DNA from: Actinoplanes sp. DH11 | GTDB lineage: Bacteria > Actinomycetota > Actinomycetes > Mycobacteriales > Micromonosporaceae | DNA length: 64,000 bases | Direction: 5' to 3' | Assembly (NCBI RefSeq): GCF_020873875.1 | Contig: NZ_JAHWGU010000007.1 | Location: 248,001 to 312,000, forward strand | In this document: one piece after another, positions 14,286 through 22,829 of the stretch | Numbering within the stretch: position 1 is the first letter of the stretch | Layout of the letters: each line of letters begins with the position of its first letter | Program-made: the position numbers and the translations under genes | The notes under the pieces: generated by a model | What the model was told of the DNA's origin: nothing | Seen by the model: the letters and a program-made list of their open reading frames with translations, nothing else | Databases searched by the model: none

Positions 14286-17060
14286 TCAGATCGCGACGGC
14301 TTCGCCGAGCAACCCGTAGGGCAGATCGGCGCGGCGCTTCACCTCGAGCTTGCGGTACACCCGCGTCAAGTGCTGCTCGACGGTGCTGACGGTGATGAAC
14401 AGTGTGCTGGCGATCTGCCGGTTGGTCTGTCCCTGCGCGGCCAGCAGCGCCACCCGGCGCTCCGCGTCGCTGAGCTTGACGACATCCGGGTCGTCGCTGA
14501 ACGTGCTCGGTTGCCGGGGCGCCGCGACCGGTCCGGCGACGACCGGTGCCGGGTGCGGCTTCACGGCGGCGACCGGGCGGTGGATCTGGAGTTGCTGAAC
14601 CCGCTGTATGGTGAGCCGTGCCTTCGTGTACTCACCGAGGGCGTACTGGGCTCGGCTGAGATCGGTCAGGGCGTCACAGAGCTCCAGCCGGTCACCGCTG
14701 TGCTGCAGCATCTCCACCGCCTCGCGCAGGATCGGCACCCGCCGTCGCAGCTCGGTCGCGGCGGCCAGCACACGCAGCGAGATCCCGCGAGTGCGCCGGT
14801 TGTAGGAACCGAGCTTGGCGAGCTGGTCGAGGGCGAGGTGCTGGGCAGGCTGCCCCAGGCTCAGGTAGGCCTCGGCCAGGTCGGTGCGCCAGGGCACGAT
14901 GCCGGGCAGGTCGAGGCTCCACTTCACCATCAGTTCGCCGCACGCCTTGAAGTCCTCGATGGCCGAGCGGTGATATCCCCGGGCCAGGTAGTAGCGGCCA
15001 CGGGCACGCAGGTAATGCAGGCCCACCGGAGTCTGGAACATGGCGTCGGGGACGCGGACGTTGAGGTGGTTCTGCGCGGCCTCGTACTGACCGGACCGGC
15101 TGTCGACAAGCATCAGGACGGACAGCGGCAGGCCGATGAAGACCCCGAAGCCACGCGGCGAGATCATGCCCAGGGCGGTACGACCGTGCCGCTCGGCATC
15201 ACTCAGGTTGCCCTGCCGGAAGCTGATCAATGCGCGCATCGCCAGCAGGTGAGCCGTCCAGGTGGGGAAGTTGCGCTGCTCGGCCTCGGCCAGCAGCGCG
15301 TCGCACCAGTAGGCGGCCTTGTCCAGGCAGTCGGCCTGCGCCAGGGTGTCGAGCGAGGCGAGGATGTGGTCGTACATGGCCTCGTCCAGCCGTGACTGCT
15401 GCAGCACGACCTGGGCGTCCTCCACGCTGTTGCGGTTGAAGCCCTCCCGCATCACCGTCTCCCGGACGCCGGCAGCGCGTTGCCGCAGCTTGCCGGTCAT
15501 GGTCGTGACGATCGGCGGCGACGACGACACGGATCCCTCCGCCGCCGGACCGTCGAAGTGCTCGGGGTAGGCGTACGCCAGGCAGGTGGCCGCGACATCC
15601 AGCGAGACCGCGACGTCGGCGTCCCGGCCCGTGTCCGAGGCTCGCGCCCGGTCCAGCAGTTCGGCGGCCTCCTTCGGCCGGCCGCTCCAGGAGAGATGCC
15701 GGACCAGCGTCATGGTGTCGTGCCCCCCGAGCTGCCCGGCCCGCTCGGCGTTCAGCAGCTCGTGGACGTCGCGCTCGGCCGCGGCCGGCTCCACCCGCCA
15801 CTTGGCCCGCACGATCGCCGCCCGTATCTCCGGCCGGTCGGCCTTCCGCGCGCCGCGCTCCGCCAGTTGCAGGCAGCTGAGCGCCACGCAGGTGTCGCCC
15901 TCCTCCAGCGCCTGTTCGGACGCCTCGCGCAGCACCGGCACCGACCACTCGGCGTCCGCGAAGTGTGCGGCGATCTTGTGCCGAGCCACGGTGCCGGCCG
16001 GCGCCCCTCCCTGGTAGAGCAGGGTGGCCGCACGGCGGTGAAGTTCCATCCGCTCCTGCGGGCTGGTCAGCTCGAAGACGGCCTGACGGGCACACTCGTG
16101 GGTGAACAGGCCGCCGTTCAGCAGACCCGCCTCCGCGGCCGCCTCCATGGCCCACGTCATCGAGGCGACGTCGGTGTCCAGCATCTCGGCCAGCTGCGCC
16201 GGCGTGGCGGAGCAGCCCAGCACCGCCAGGGCCCGGGCCATCGGCATCATCACGGCATCGCCGCGCAGCATCGAGGTGACGACGCTCTGTCCGTACGAGG
16301 TGGCGGCCGCGGCCACCTTTCCGGGAACCCGATCCAGCCGGTAATCGTCGAACAGCGCGTTCAACAGCCGGGGATTGCCACCGCTGAGCTCGTGGCAGAC
16401 GGCGGCAGTGCACAACCCGGCGAGCTCGGGAGCGTCGACGAGCATCTCGGCGACGTCGTTGTTCGACAGCAGATTGAGGCGCAGGAAACGGCAGTGCGGT
16501 TGACTGAGCAGTTCCGCCCAGAGCTTGGAATGCGTGCGCTGAACGCTGCTGCACTCGGTCAGCAGCACAAGCACCGGTTCGGTACGGATCCTGCGGGCCA
16601 GGTGCAGCAGGGCCAGCATCGAAGTCTGGTCCAGCAGATGGGCGTCGTCGATGCTCAACACCAGAGGCGCCTCATGGGCGATCTCCAGCAGGATCGAGGT
16701 CAGCCGGTGCAGGAGCGGGGAGATGGCGCGCTCCGCGATGGACTCGTCCTGATGCACGGCGACACCGAGCAGCACGTCATCGAGCAGCCGGGTGGCGAGC
16801 AGAGCCTGGTCGGCGGTGAGGCGTGCGGAGCTGAGCAACCGGTTGAACGCGCTCAGCGGGGCCTGCCGATCGGCCTGCAAGGCGTCGACGCCCTCGAAGC
16901 GGGCGCCGGGTTCCGTGGTCGCGGCCGCTGCCGCTCGGAGCAGATCCGTCTTTCCGGAACCGACCGGTCCCCGGACCGCGACGATGCCTCCTCTTCCCTG
17001 GAAACAATTTGTCAATGCTTCTTCAACGACTGCGGATTCAGCGATACGCCGGACCAGCAA
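14286..17060 (-). CDS. LAL-type LuxR-family transcriptional regulator
   Basis: From the TTG at 17060 the protein has 924 residues, normal for large ATP-binding LuxR regulators. Walker A is GPVGSGKT near residue 35, Walker B is LVLSIDDAH, and a long helical TPR-like middle follows. The C-terminal HTH is TNRQIASTLFITVSTVEQHL, within the LuxR signature ending RVYRKLEVKRRADLP. The TTG at 17060 is preferred to the TTG at 17144 because it is preceded by GGGGGAGG at ideal spacing. Such proteins are typical pathway-specific activators of macrolide clusters. It probably controls the PKS and precursor operons, though no target site can be read off. Confidence 0.85.
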   Translation of the reverse strand: MLVRRIAESAVVEEALTNCFQGRGGIVAVRGPVGSGKTDLLRAAAAATTEPGARFEGVDALQADRQAPLSAFNRLLSSARLTADQALLATRLLDDVLLGVAVHQDESIAERAISPLLHRLTSILLEIAHEAPLVLSIDDAHLLDQTSMLALLHLARRIRTEPVLVLLTECSSVQRTHSKLWAELLSQPHCRFLRLNLLSNNDVAEMLVDAPELAGLCTAAVCHELSGGNPRLLNALFDDYRLDRVPGKVAAAATSYGQSVVTSMLRGDAVMMPMARALAVLGCSATPAQLAEMLDTDVASMTWAMEAAAEAGLLNGGLFTHECARQAVFELTSPQERMELHRRAATLLYQGGAPAGTVARHKIAAHFADAEWSVPVLREASEQALEEGDTCVALSCLQLAERGARKADRPEIRAAIVRAKWRVEPAAAERDVHELLNAERAGQLGGHDTMTLVRHLSWSGRPKEAAELLDRARASDTGRDADVAVSLDVAATCLAYAYPEHFDGPAAEGSVSSSPPIVTTMTGKLRQRAAGVRETVMREGFNRNSVEDAQVVLQQSRLDEAMYDHILASLDTLAQADCLDKAAYWCDALLAEAEQRNFPTWTAHLLAMRALISFRQGNLSDAERHGRTALGMISPRGFGVFIGLPLSVLMLVDSRSGQYEAAQNHLNVRVPDAMFQTPVGLHYLRARGRYYLARGYHRSAIEDFKACGELMVKWSLDLPGIVPWRTDLAEAYLSLGQPAQHLALDQLAKLGSYNRRTRGISLRVLAAATELRRRVPILREAVEMLQHSGDRLELCDALTDLSRAQYALGEYTKARLTIQRVQQLQIHRPVAAVKPHPAPVVAGPVAAPRQPSTFSDDPDVVKLSDAERRVALLAAQGQTNRQIASTLFITVSTVEQHLTRVYRKLEVKRRADLPYGLLGEAVAI

Positions 17061-18476
17061 CGTCCCTCCCCCGAGTAGGACTTTCGAACCATAGCGATCG
17101 GCCTGATTCGGTTCCGATTTCGAGTCTCCGAATGAATGCCTCAACGTGATCCTTGGTCAACGCCCCAAAGCACTAATCGTGAGTAAGGAAGGCCCCGACC
17201 ACACAGGAATCTCTCAGCAATTCTCCCGAGAACCCTCGGATTAATGACCGTCCTCGATACGCCATCCTAGCCGCCGCCAAGGGATCAAGCACAAGACCCC
17301 GCCCACCATGATCATTAGTCGGCGCCTCACACAACGTGATAACTATCCGAACTGGACTGTCGCATATCGGCTCGACCGAGATTACAGATCAATAGCATGG
17401 GTTCGCGGCGACTGACAACCCCTAGTTGACAGATCGGCAGCCCGGCCGGCCACGCACCCCCGCATCGAAACTCGCATGCCCGGCGTCGAACCCCGCGCGG
17501 TCGAGGTTCAACGCGGAACACTCTTCGAGGGTGGATCCGGCGGCGCTTCCCCTATCGGCGCCGCCGGCGACAGCGGACCGGTTCCCGCAGTACTGGACGG
17601 TAACAATGACTGCACCGCAATATCGGGTGGAAGAGACCGAACCGCATGGTTCCTGCCTTAACCGGCGGAGAACGGCTCATCGGCCGTACCGGATTTTCCA
17701 TGAGATGCGTACCAAATAGCGGCGCGCATTCTCACGGTGTGTAGCCGGATTTCCTCCCTCGTCCGATCATCGGACTCCCCGTGCCGCCAGAAATCGCCGA
17801 TGAGTGCACAAAAGGAGGAAGGGTGAATAGTTCTATCGTTGCGCAACTCGCGCCGAAGGCGACAAAGATCGCATAAAAGTCTCTTGACAGGGCGGACGTC
17901 ATGGGTCGGCTGTACGGCGCGTATCGGCCGCGTGGTACCGGGCGACGGGTCCCCGGCGCGAATCTCGGGGGGCAGCCGTGGTCGTACGGCTCTTCCAGCG
18001 CGTCCGACACCACCTGGGTGTCGCCGACCATTCACCCGATGTTCGCGCACCGGCGGAGGTGGTATCGGCACCACGAGCAGACGCGGGGTGGAGGCGGAGG
18101 CCAAACGGCGTCGGGGCTCCGGGGGCGCCCCTCAGGAAGTGGCGGGGTCCGGAACGGCGGGGGTCTGGAGCGGCGGGGCCCGGAACGGCGGGGGCCTGGA
18201 GCGGCGGGGGCCTGGAGCGGCGGGGCCCAGAGTCGGCAGCAGCCGGGTCCGGGAACCTCACGGCATGCCTCGATCGGCGGCGGGCGGGCAGCGAAAGGCA
18301 AGACGGCCGGACGGCAACGCGGACGATGATCAGCCGGCGGACGGCAGGTGCGACGACAGGCCACACAGCGCGACGGGCCGGAGGTGTGCGAGACGGCGCG
18401 CAGGGGCTTGGGCGGCTGAGTCACCGCGAGTGGGCCGGCGGGGCTCTCGCGCCGGCCGGCCCAGCTGGCGCACCGG
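17061..18476. other. Long gene-free region upstream of the LAL regulator
   Basis: About 1.4 kb between the LAL regulator start and the end of the ABC permease gene. The part from about 17080 to 17900 is distinctly less GC-rich than the cluster, as expected of promoter or non-coding DNA. The part from 18080 is very G-rich, with a repeat at 18151-18229. Short open frames in both strands have Arg/Gly/Pro shadow composition and no ribosome-binding sites. A TTGACA at 17884-17889 has no convincing -10 partner. I see no gene. Confidence 0.6.
18151..18229. repeat. 16-bp G-rich tandem repeats
   Basis: About five imperfect copies of GGAGCGGCGGGGGCCT (with GGAACGGCGGGGGTCT variants) are arranged head to tail. 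The plus strand has runs of four or five G at regular spacing, so G-quadruplex formation is possible. The repeat lies between the ABC permease gene and the regulator. Confidence 0.8.
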
Positions 18477-19328
18477 TCAGTCGACGGCGCGGCGTTTGAA
18501 TCCGATCACGCCTGCCACCAGCATGGCGACGGTCATGCCGGTTAGCGCCACGAGGGTGATCCACAGGTCCATCGACGGCACCTCCGAACCCAGCAGCACG
18601 TTGCGCAGGCCCTCACTGGCATACGTCAGCGGGTTCAGCGCGCAGACGACCTGGAACCACGGCAGGTTGCTCAGACCGGACCACGGGAACTGAGTGGCGC
18701 CGGTGAACATGAGCGGCGTCAGGACGGCGGTGAAGACGAGGTCGATCCGGTTCGGCGGCACGAATGTACCCATCACCATGCCCATCGCCGCCGCCGCGAG
18801 AGAGCAGAGCACCAGCAGGCCGAACGCGGGCAGCAGGCCGGAGGTCTGCCAGTGCACGCCCTCGAGGATGAGGAAGCCGATCGGGATCATCACGACGCCG
18901 GAGAGCAGGCCGCGCAGCGCTCCGAAGATCACCTTCTCGGCGGCGACGACCGCCATCGACACCGGCGCCAGCAGCCGGTCCTCGATCTCCCGGGTGAACG
19001 AGAAGTCCAGGATCATCGGCATCGCGGTGGCCTGAAGCCCGCCGAGGAAGGCGTTGAGCGCGATGACGCCGGGGAAGAGCAGCTGAGCGAAGTTGCCGTC
19101 GATGAAGCCGAGATCGGGCAGCACCTTGCCGAAGATGAACAGCATCAGGAATGGCTGGACCAACGTCTTCACCAGGAAGGACGGCACTTCCCTGCCGGTC
19201 ACCACGATGTCGCGGCTGAGCAGCGCGCCGAAGACTCGCATCGTGGCGCCGAAGCCGATCCCGCCCGATGGAGGCGTCAGTGGATGCCCGGCTGTCGCCT
19301 CGGTCGGCGCCTCAGTGGTCGCGGTCAT
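18477..19328 (-). CDS. ABC-2 type transporter permease (DrrB-like)
   Basis: This 283-residue integral membrane protein has about six helices and the ABC-2 layout. The N-terminal half carries SRDIVVTGREVPSFLVKTLVQP before the first helix. The C-terminal half has MGMVMGTFVPPNRIDLVFTA and the typical FTGATQFPWSGLSNLPWFQ loop before the last helix. It pairs with the ATPase gene immediately upstream, which it overlaps by 4 bases (ATGA), so the two are translated together. Family members export antibiotics such as daunorubicin or carry other hydrophobic cargo. Given the cluster, export of or self-resistance to the polyketide is likely. Confidence 0.85.
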   Translation of the reverse strand: MTATTEAPTEATAGHPLTPPSGGIGFGATMRVFGALLSRDIVVTGREVPSFLVKTLVQPFLMLFIFGKVLPDLGFIDGNFAQLLFPGVIALNAFLGGLQATAMPMILDFSFTREIEDRLLAPVSMAVVAAEKVIFGALRGLLSGVVMIPIGFLILEGVHWQTSGLLPAFGLLVLCSLAAAAMGMVMGTFVPPNRIDLVFTAVLTPLMFTGATQFPWSGLSNLPWFQVVCALNPLTYASEGLRNVLLGSEVPSMDLWITLVALTGMTVAMLVAGVIGFKRRAVD

Positions 19329-20359
19329 CGGAGCTCCCGTCCGGTCAGGTGAAGGAACACGTCCTCCAGGCTCGGCTTGCCGACGTTCAGCCCGGAGACC
19401 TGTGCGTCGATATCGGTGAGCGCGCGCAGCATCGGCGGGACCACCGCGGAAGACTCGGCGCTGGTGTAGAGCCGGAACTGGAGACCGTCCTCATCGGCGG
19501 CGGGCGGCGCCGGCATCCACGGCGGCGGCGGTGGCATCCCGGGCGGCAACGCGGGCGCGCCGCCGCCGGTACGCTCCACCCGCTCCACCTTCTCCAGGTC
19601 CTCGAGCGCCGCCTGGATGGCGTCCGCCCGGTCGTCGTCCGCCTGGACCGTGACGGTGAGCGTGGTGCTTCCCGGCAGCAGACCGGTCATCGCGGCCGGG
19701 GAGTCCAGTTGCAGCAACTTCCCGTGATCGACGATGCCGACCCGGTCGCACAGCTTGGCCGCCTCCTCCATGTCATGCGTGGTGAGCACGACCGTGACGC
19801 CCTCGTCCCGCAACGCCCACACACTGTCGTGCACGAAGATCCGCGCCTGCGGGTCCAGACCGACCGTGGGCTCGTCGAGGAAGAGCACGGCGGGTTTGTG
19901 CATTAGGGCGCGTGCGATCATCACGCGCTGGGCCTGTCCACCGGAGAGCGTGTCCACGTTCGCCGCGGCCTTGTCCGACAGGCCGGTGCGCTCGAGCATC
20001 GCGTCGGCGCGCCGGCCACGTTCGGCACGGCCGACACCGTGATAGGCGGCGTGGTAAAGCAGGTTCTGCCGGACGTTCAGCGCCCGGTCCAGGTTGTTGC
20101 GCTGCGGCACCACGGCCAGGACGCGCCTGGCCGTCTTCGCATCCTGGGTCACGTCCACTCCGGCCACCGTGGCCCTGCCGGAGGTGGCCACAATGCGCGT
20201 GGTGAGAACGCCGATCGCGGTGGTCTTTCCCGCACCGTTCGGGCCGAGCAGGCCGAAGACTTCGCCGCTTCGAACCGAGAAGTCCAGCTCACTGAGAGCG
20301 GCCGGCATATTGGGGTGGTACTTCTTGACCAGCTTTTCCACCGTCACAGCTTCGCGCAT
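19325..20359 (-). CDS. ABC transporter ATP-binding protein (DrrA-like)
   Basis: The 344-residue ATPase has Walker A GPNGAGKTT, the signature LSGGQAQRVMIARAL, Walker B VLFLDEPTVGLD, the H-loop TTHDMEEA, and a DrrA-like C-terminal domain ending LEDVFLHLTGREL. An insertion of Pro residues (LPPGMPPPPPWMPAPP, around residue 280) interrupts the C-terminal domain and is unusual. It powers the permease encoded next. The start at 20359 lacks a ribosome-binding site (the adjacent AAGGAGG is on the opposite strand), so the message may be leaderless. It diverges from the methoxymalonyl operon. Confidence 0.85.
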   Translation of the reverse strand: MREAVTVEKLVKKYHPNMPAALSELDFSVRSGEVFGLLGPNGAGKTTAIGVLTTRIVATSGRATVAGVDVTQDAKTARRVLAVVPQRNNLDRALNVRQNLLYHAAYHGVGRAERGRRADAMLERTGLSDKAAANVDTLSGGQAQRVMIARALMHKPAVLFLDEPTVGLDPQARIFVHDSVWALRDEGVTVVLTTHDMEEAAKLCDRVGIVDHGKLLQLDSPAAMTGLLPGSTTLTVTVQADDDRADAIQAALEDLEKVERVERTGGGAPALPPGMPPPPPWMPAPPAADEDGLQFRLYTSAESSAVVPPMLRALTDIDAQVSGLNVGKPSLEDVFLHLTGRELR

Positions 20360-20434
20360 AGAAGGAGGCTACCGTCGGTGGGCATGCGCAAAACCCCTGT
20401 CCTTTCTGAGGCACCGGCCCCGCCGCGGTAGGGG

Positions 20435-20464
20435 TTGACCCTTTCCCGGCGCAACGCCTAACGT
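20435..20464 (+). promoter_or_regulatory. Candidate promoter of the methoxymalonyl-ACP operon
   Basis: TTGACC at 20435-20440 is separated by 18 bases from TAACGT at 20459-20464, a fair match to the housekeeping sigma consensus. It lies in the divergent intergenic region, with a leader of about 100 bases before the GTG at 20573. The AT-rich stretch at 20470-20520 follows it. Confidence 0.45.
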
Positions 20465-20572
20465 CCCGACAAAGACAATCCTTCGATTAACGCAATTTGT
20501 TTCCGACAATTAATATCCTGGATCCCCGGCACGCGAAACGCGATGCCGGTTCTGTGTGTGTGTGGAGGTCCG

Positions 20573-21439
20573 GTGTCGACTGACCACTATTCGCATCACG
20601 TCGCGGTGCTCGGCGCCGGCGTGATGGGCACGGGCATCGCCGCCATGGCGGTCGGGCACGGCGTCGCGGTGTCGCTGATAGACATCGACGGCGACAAGCT
20701 CGACCGCGCCCGGGCGGAGATCGCGGGGAAAATCCGACACGCGGGTCTGCTGGGCTCGTTGCCGGACGGGCGGGATCATGGCGAGCTGACGCTGAGCGAC
20801 TCGGTCCGGGACGTCGCCGGCAGCACCGCGGTGATCGAGGCGATCACCGAGGAGCCGGACCTCAAGGCCAAGGTGCTGGGCACGGCTTCCGCGACGATCC
20901 GCCCCGGCACCCCGATGATCTCGAACACCTCCGGCATCCCGATCGACGAGCTGGCCGGTTCGGTGCAGCGCCCGGAGGACCTGCTGGGCACTCATTTCAT
21001 GAACCCGGCCTACCTGATTCGCATGGTCGAGGTGGTTCGCGGGCCACGCACCGGCGAGGCCGCCATGGCGGCCGCCCGGGACATGCTGACGGCCATGGAC
21101 CGGACCGCGATCGTCGTGCGGGACTCCCCCGGCTTCGTGACCAGCCGGCTGCTCCATCCGATGATCAACACGGCGGCGCGCCTGGTCGGCGACGGCGTGG
21201 CCGACGCCGAGGCGGTCGACACGCTGATGCGTGGCTGCCTGGGCCATCCCACCGGCCCGCTGCGCACCGCCGACCTGATCGGCCTGGACAACCTCGTCGA
21301 CTCCCTGGAGGTGCTGCACGCGCGCACCGGGGACGACAGCTGCCGCCCGTGTCCGCAACTCGTCGACCTCGTCCGGGCCGGCCACCTGGGCCGCAAGAGC
21401 GGCCGTGGCTTCTACGACTACAGAGGAGCATTGTCGTGA
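20573..21439 (+). CDS. fkbK-like: 3-hydroxyacyl-CoA dehydrogenase-like, methoxymalonyl-ACP pathway (FkbK-like)
   Basis: The 288-residue protein begins with the NAD motif VLGAGVMGTGIAAMA and has the catalytic His-Glu region (THFMNP, then VEVVRG). It ends with the C-terminal dimerisation domain carrying GPLRTADLIGLD and GRKSGRGFYDY. In FK520/ansamitocin-type pathways this enzyme oxidises glyceryl-ACP towards 2-hydroxymalonyl semialdehyde-ACP. The GTG at 20573 is chosen over the ATG at 20543 because GGAGG stands 5 bases before it and the fold starts just after. Its stop overlaps the next start (GTGA), first in a tightly coupled four-gene operon. Confidence 0.88.
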   Translation: MSTDHYSHHVAVLGAGVMGTGIAAMAVGHGVAVSLIDIDGDKLDRARAEIAGKIRHAGLLGSLPDGRDHGELTLSDSVRDVAGSTAVIEAITEEPDLKAKVLGTASATIRPGTPMISNTSGIPIDELAGSVQRPEDLLGTHFMNPAYLIRMVEVVRGPRTGEAAMAAARDMLTAMDRTAIVVRDSPGFVTSRLLHPMINTAARLVGDGVADAEAVDTLMRGCLGHPTGPLRTADLIGLDNLVDSLEVLHARTGDDSCRPCPQLVDLVRAGHLGRKSGRGFYDYRGALS

Positions 21440-21714
21440 CGACACAACCCGTCACCGGCGCCGTACCGTCCGCGGACTCCGTGGAGTCCCAGCTGCTGGC
21501 GCACCTGGAGGAGCGGACCCGGACCGTGGTGGCGCCCGAGCAGGACCTCTTCGCCACCGGCGTGGTCTCCTCGCTGTTCGCGATGGAACTCGTCGTGCAT
21601 CTGGAAAGCACCTACGACGTCTCCATCGTCGGCTCAGACCTCAAGCAGGACAACTTCCGCTCGGTCCGCCGGATGACCGAGCTGGTCCTCCGGCTGCGCG
21701 CCGGCGATGCCTGA
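21436..21714 (+). CDS. fkbJ-like: Discrete acyl carrier protein for methoxymalonyl unit (FkbJ-like)
   Basis: This 92-residue ACP should carry the C3 unit through the pathway, from glyceryl to methoxymalonyl, and deliver it to the matching PKS acyltransferase. The phosphopantetheine Ser lies in GVVSSLFAMELV. The canonical Asp of the DSL motif is replaced by Ser here, as part of the F-A-M/Q-E/L pattern of this ACP group. The helix after it, VVHLESTYDVSIV, is typical. The GTG start overlaps the preceding stop by 4 bases, and its own stop overlaps the next ATG by 8 bases. Confidence 0.85.
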   Translation: MTTQPVTGAVPSADSVESQLLAHLEERTRTVVAPEQDLFATGVVSSLFAMELVVHLESTYDVSIVGSDLKQDNFRSVRRMTELVLRLRAGDA

Positions 21715-22816
21715 GCGGGTCAGCACGGCGGCCACGCTCGTCGAGGAGCTCGTCGGCGACAACGCGGCCCGGTGGGACGCCGCCGGTGAGATTCCCGGGG
21801 GCGTCCTGCGCGAGATGGGCGAGCGCGGTCTGCTCTGCGCGCAGGTGCCGGCGGCGTACGGCGGCCTGGGCCTGACAAGCGCACAGAACGGCGAGCTGAC
21901 CGCGCACGTCGGCAGCCTCGACAGCTCGCTGCGCAGCATCATGACGTCGGTGGGGATGGCCGCCTGGACCGTGCAGCGGCTCGGCGACCGGCCGCAGCAC
22001 CGCGAGCTGCTCACCGGGCTCGCGGCCGGCCGGCTCGCCGCGGTCGGCTTCAGCGAGCCGGACGCCGGCAGTGACCTGAACGCCATCGCGACCCGGCTGC
22101 GGCGCGACGGTGACCAGGTGGTGCTGAACGGGCGAAAGGTCTGGATGACGGCGGCCTGCTACGCCGACCTGTTGATCGTCGTGGCCCGTGACGGCGACTG
22201 CGCGGCCGCGGTGGCGGTGCCCGCCGACACGCCCGGTGTCGTCGTGGAACGCGTCCCGGACCCACTCGGGTGCCGTGCCGCCGGGCACGCCAACGTCCGC
22301 TTCGACGACGTCCGGCTGCCGGCCTCCGCGGTGCTCGGCGGTGGCGGGCAGCCGCTGCCGCTCGTGGTGACGACCGCTCTCGCGTACGGCCGGATGTCGG
22401 TGGCCTGGGGCAGCACCGGGATCATCCGGAGCTGCCTGCGTGCCGCGGTCGGACACGCCAGAGACCGGGTGCAGGGCGGCGGTCCGCTCGCCGGGCACCA
22501 GCTGGTCGCCCGCCATCTGGCCGATCTGAAGGTCGCCGAGTCCGTCAGCACCAGCTCCTGCGCGCACGCCAGCGCATGCTGGGACGCGCGGTCACCGGAG
22601 GTCACCACGGCCACCGTGATGGCCAAATATGTCGCCTCCGGCCTCGCGGCCAGCAGCGCGGCGAGCGCCGTTCAGGTACTCGCGTCGGCGGGCGCCGGCA
22701 ACTCGCACGTGGTCGCCCGGGCCTACCGGGACGCGAAGCTCATGGAAATCATCGAAGGCAGCTCGGAGATCTGCCAGCTGCTCATCGCCGAGCACGCCGT
22801 GGCGAGCTCGGTCTGA
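21707..22816 (+). CDS. fkbI-like: Acyl-CoA dehydrogenase-like, methoxymalonyl-ACP pathway (FkbI-like)
   Basis: The 369-residue flavoprotein has the acyl-CoA dehydrogenase architecture: N-terminal helices, the FAD-contacting GFSEPDAGSDLNAI segment, a beta domain, and a C-terminal helical domain with AYRDAKLMEIIEGSSEI, where the catalytic Glu is expected. In this pathway it oxidises the ACP-bound intermediate, together with the FkbK-type enzyme, towards hydroxymalonyl-ACP. Length and order match the FK520, geldanamycin and ansamitocin cassettes. The ATG at 21707 overlaps the ACP gene by 8 bases. Confidence 0.88.
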   Translation: MPERVSTAATLVEELVGDNAARWDAAGEIPGGVLREMGERGLLCAQVPAAYGGLGLTSAQNGELTAHVGSLDSSLRSIMTSVGMAAWTVQRLGDRPQHRELLTGLAAGRLAAVGFSEPDAGSDLNAIATRLRRDGDQVVLNGRKVWMTAACYADLLIVVARDGDCAAAVAVPADTPGVVVERVPDPLGCRAAGHANVRFDDVRLPASAVLGGGGQPLPLVVTTALAYGRMSVAWGSTGIIRSCLRAAVGHARDRVQGGGPLAGHQLVARHLADLKVAESVSTSSCAHASACWDARSPEVTTATVMAKYVASGLAASSAASAVQVLASAGAGNSHVVARAYRDAKLMEIIEGSSEICQLLIAEHAVASSV

Positions 22817-22829
22817 TCCTGGAGGCAAC

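Noticed and set aside
17426..18693. Plus- and minus-strand frames in the regulator upstream region
   Set aside because: The products are Arg/Gly/Pro-rich shadows, run into the ABC permease gene on the other strand, and have no domain or start signal.
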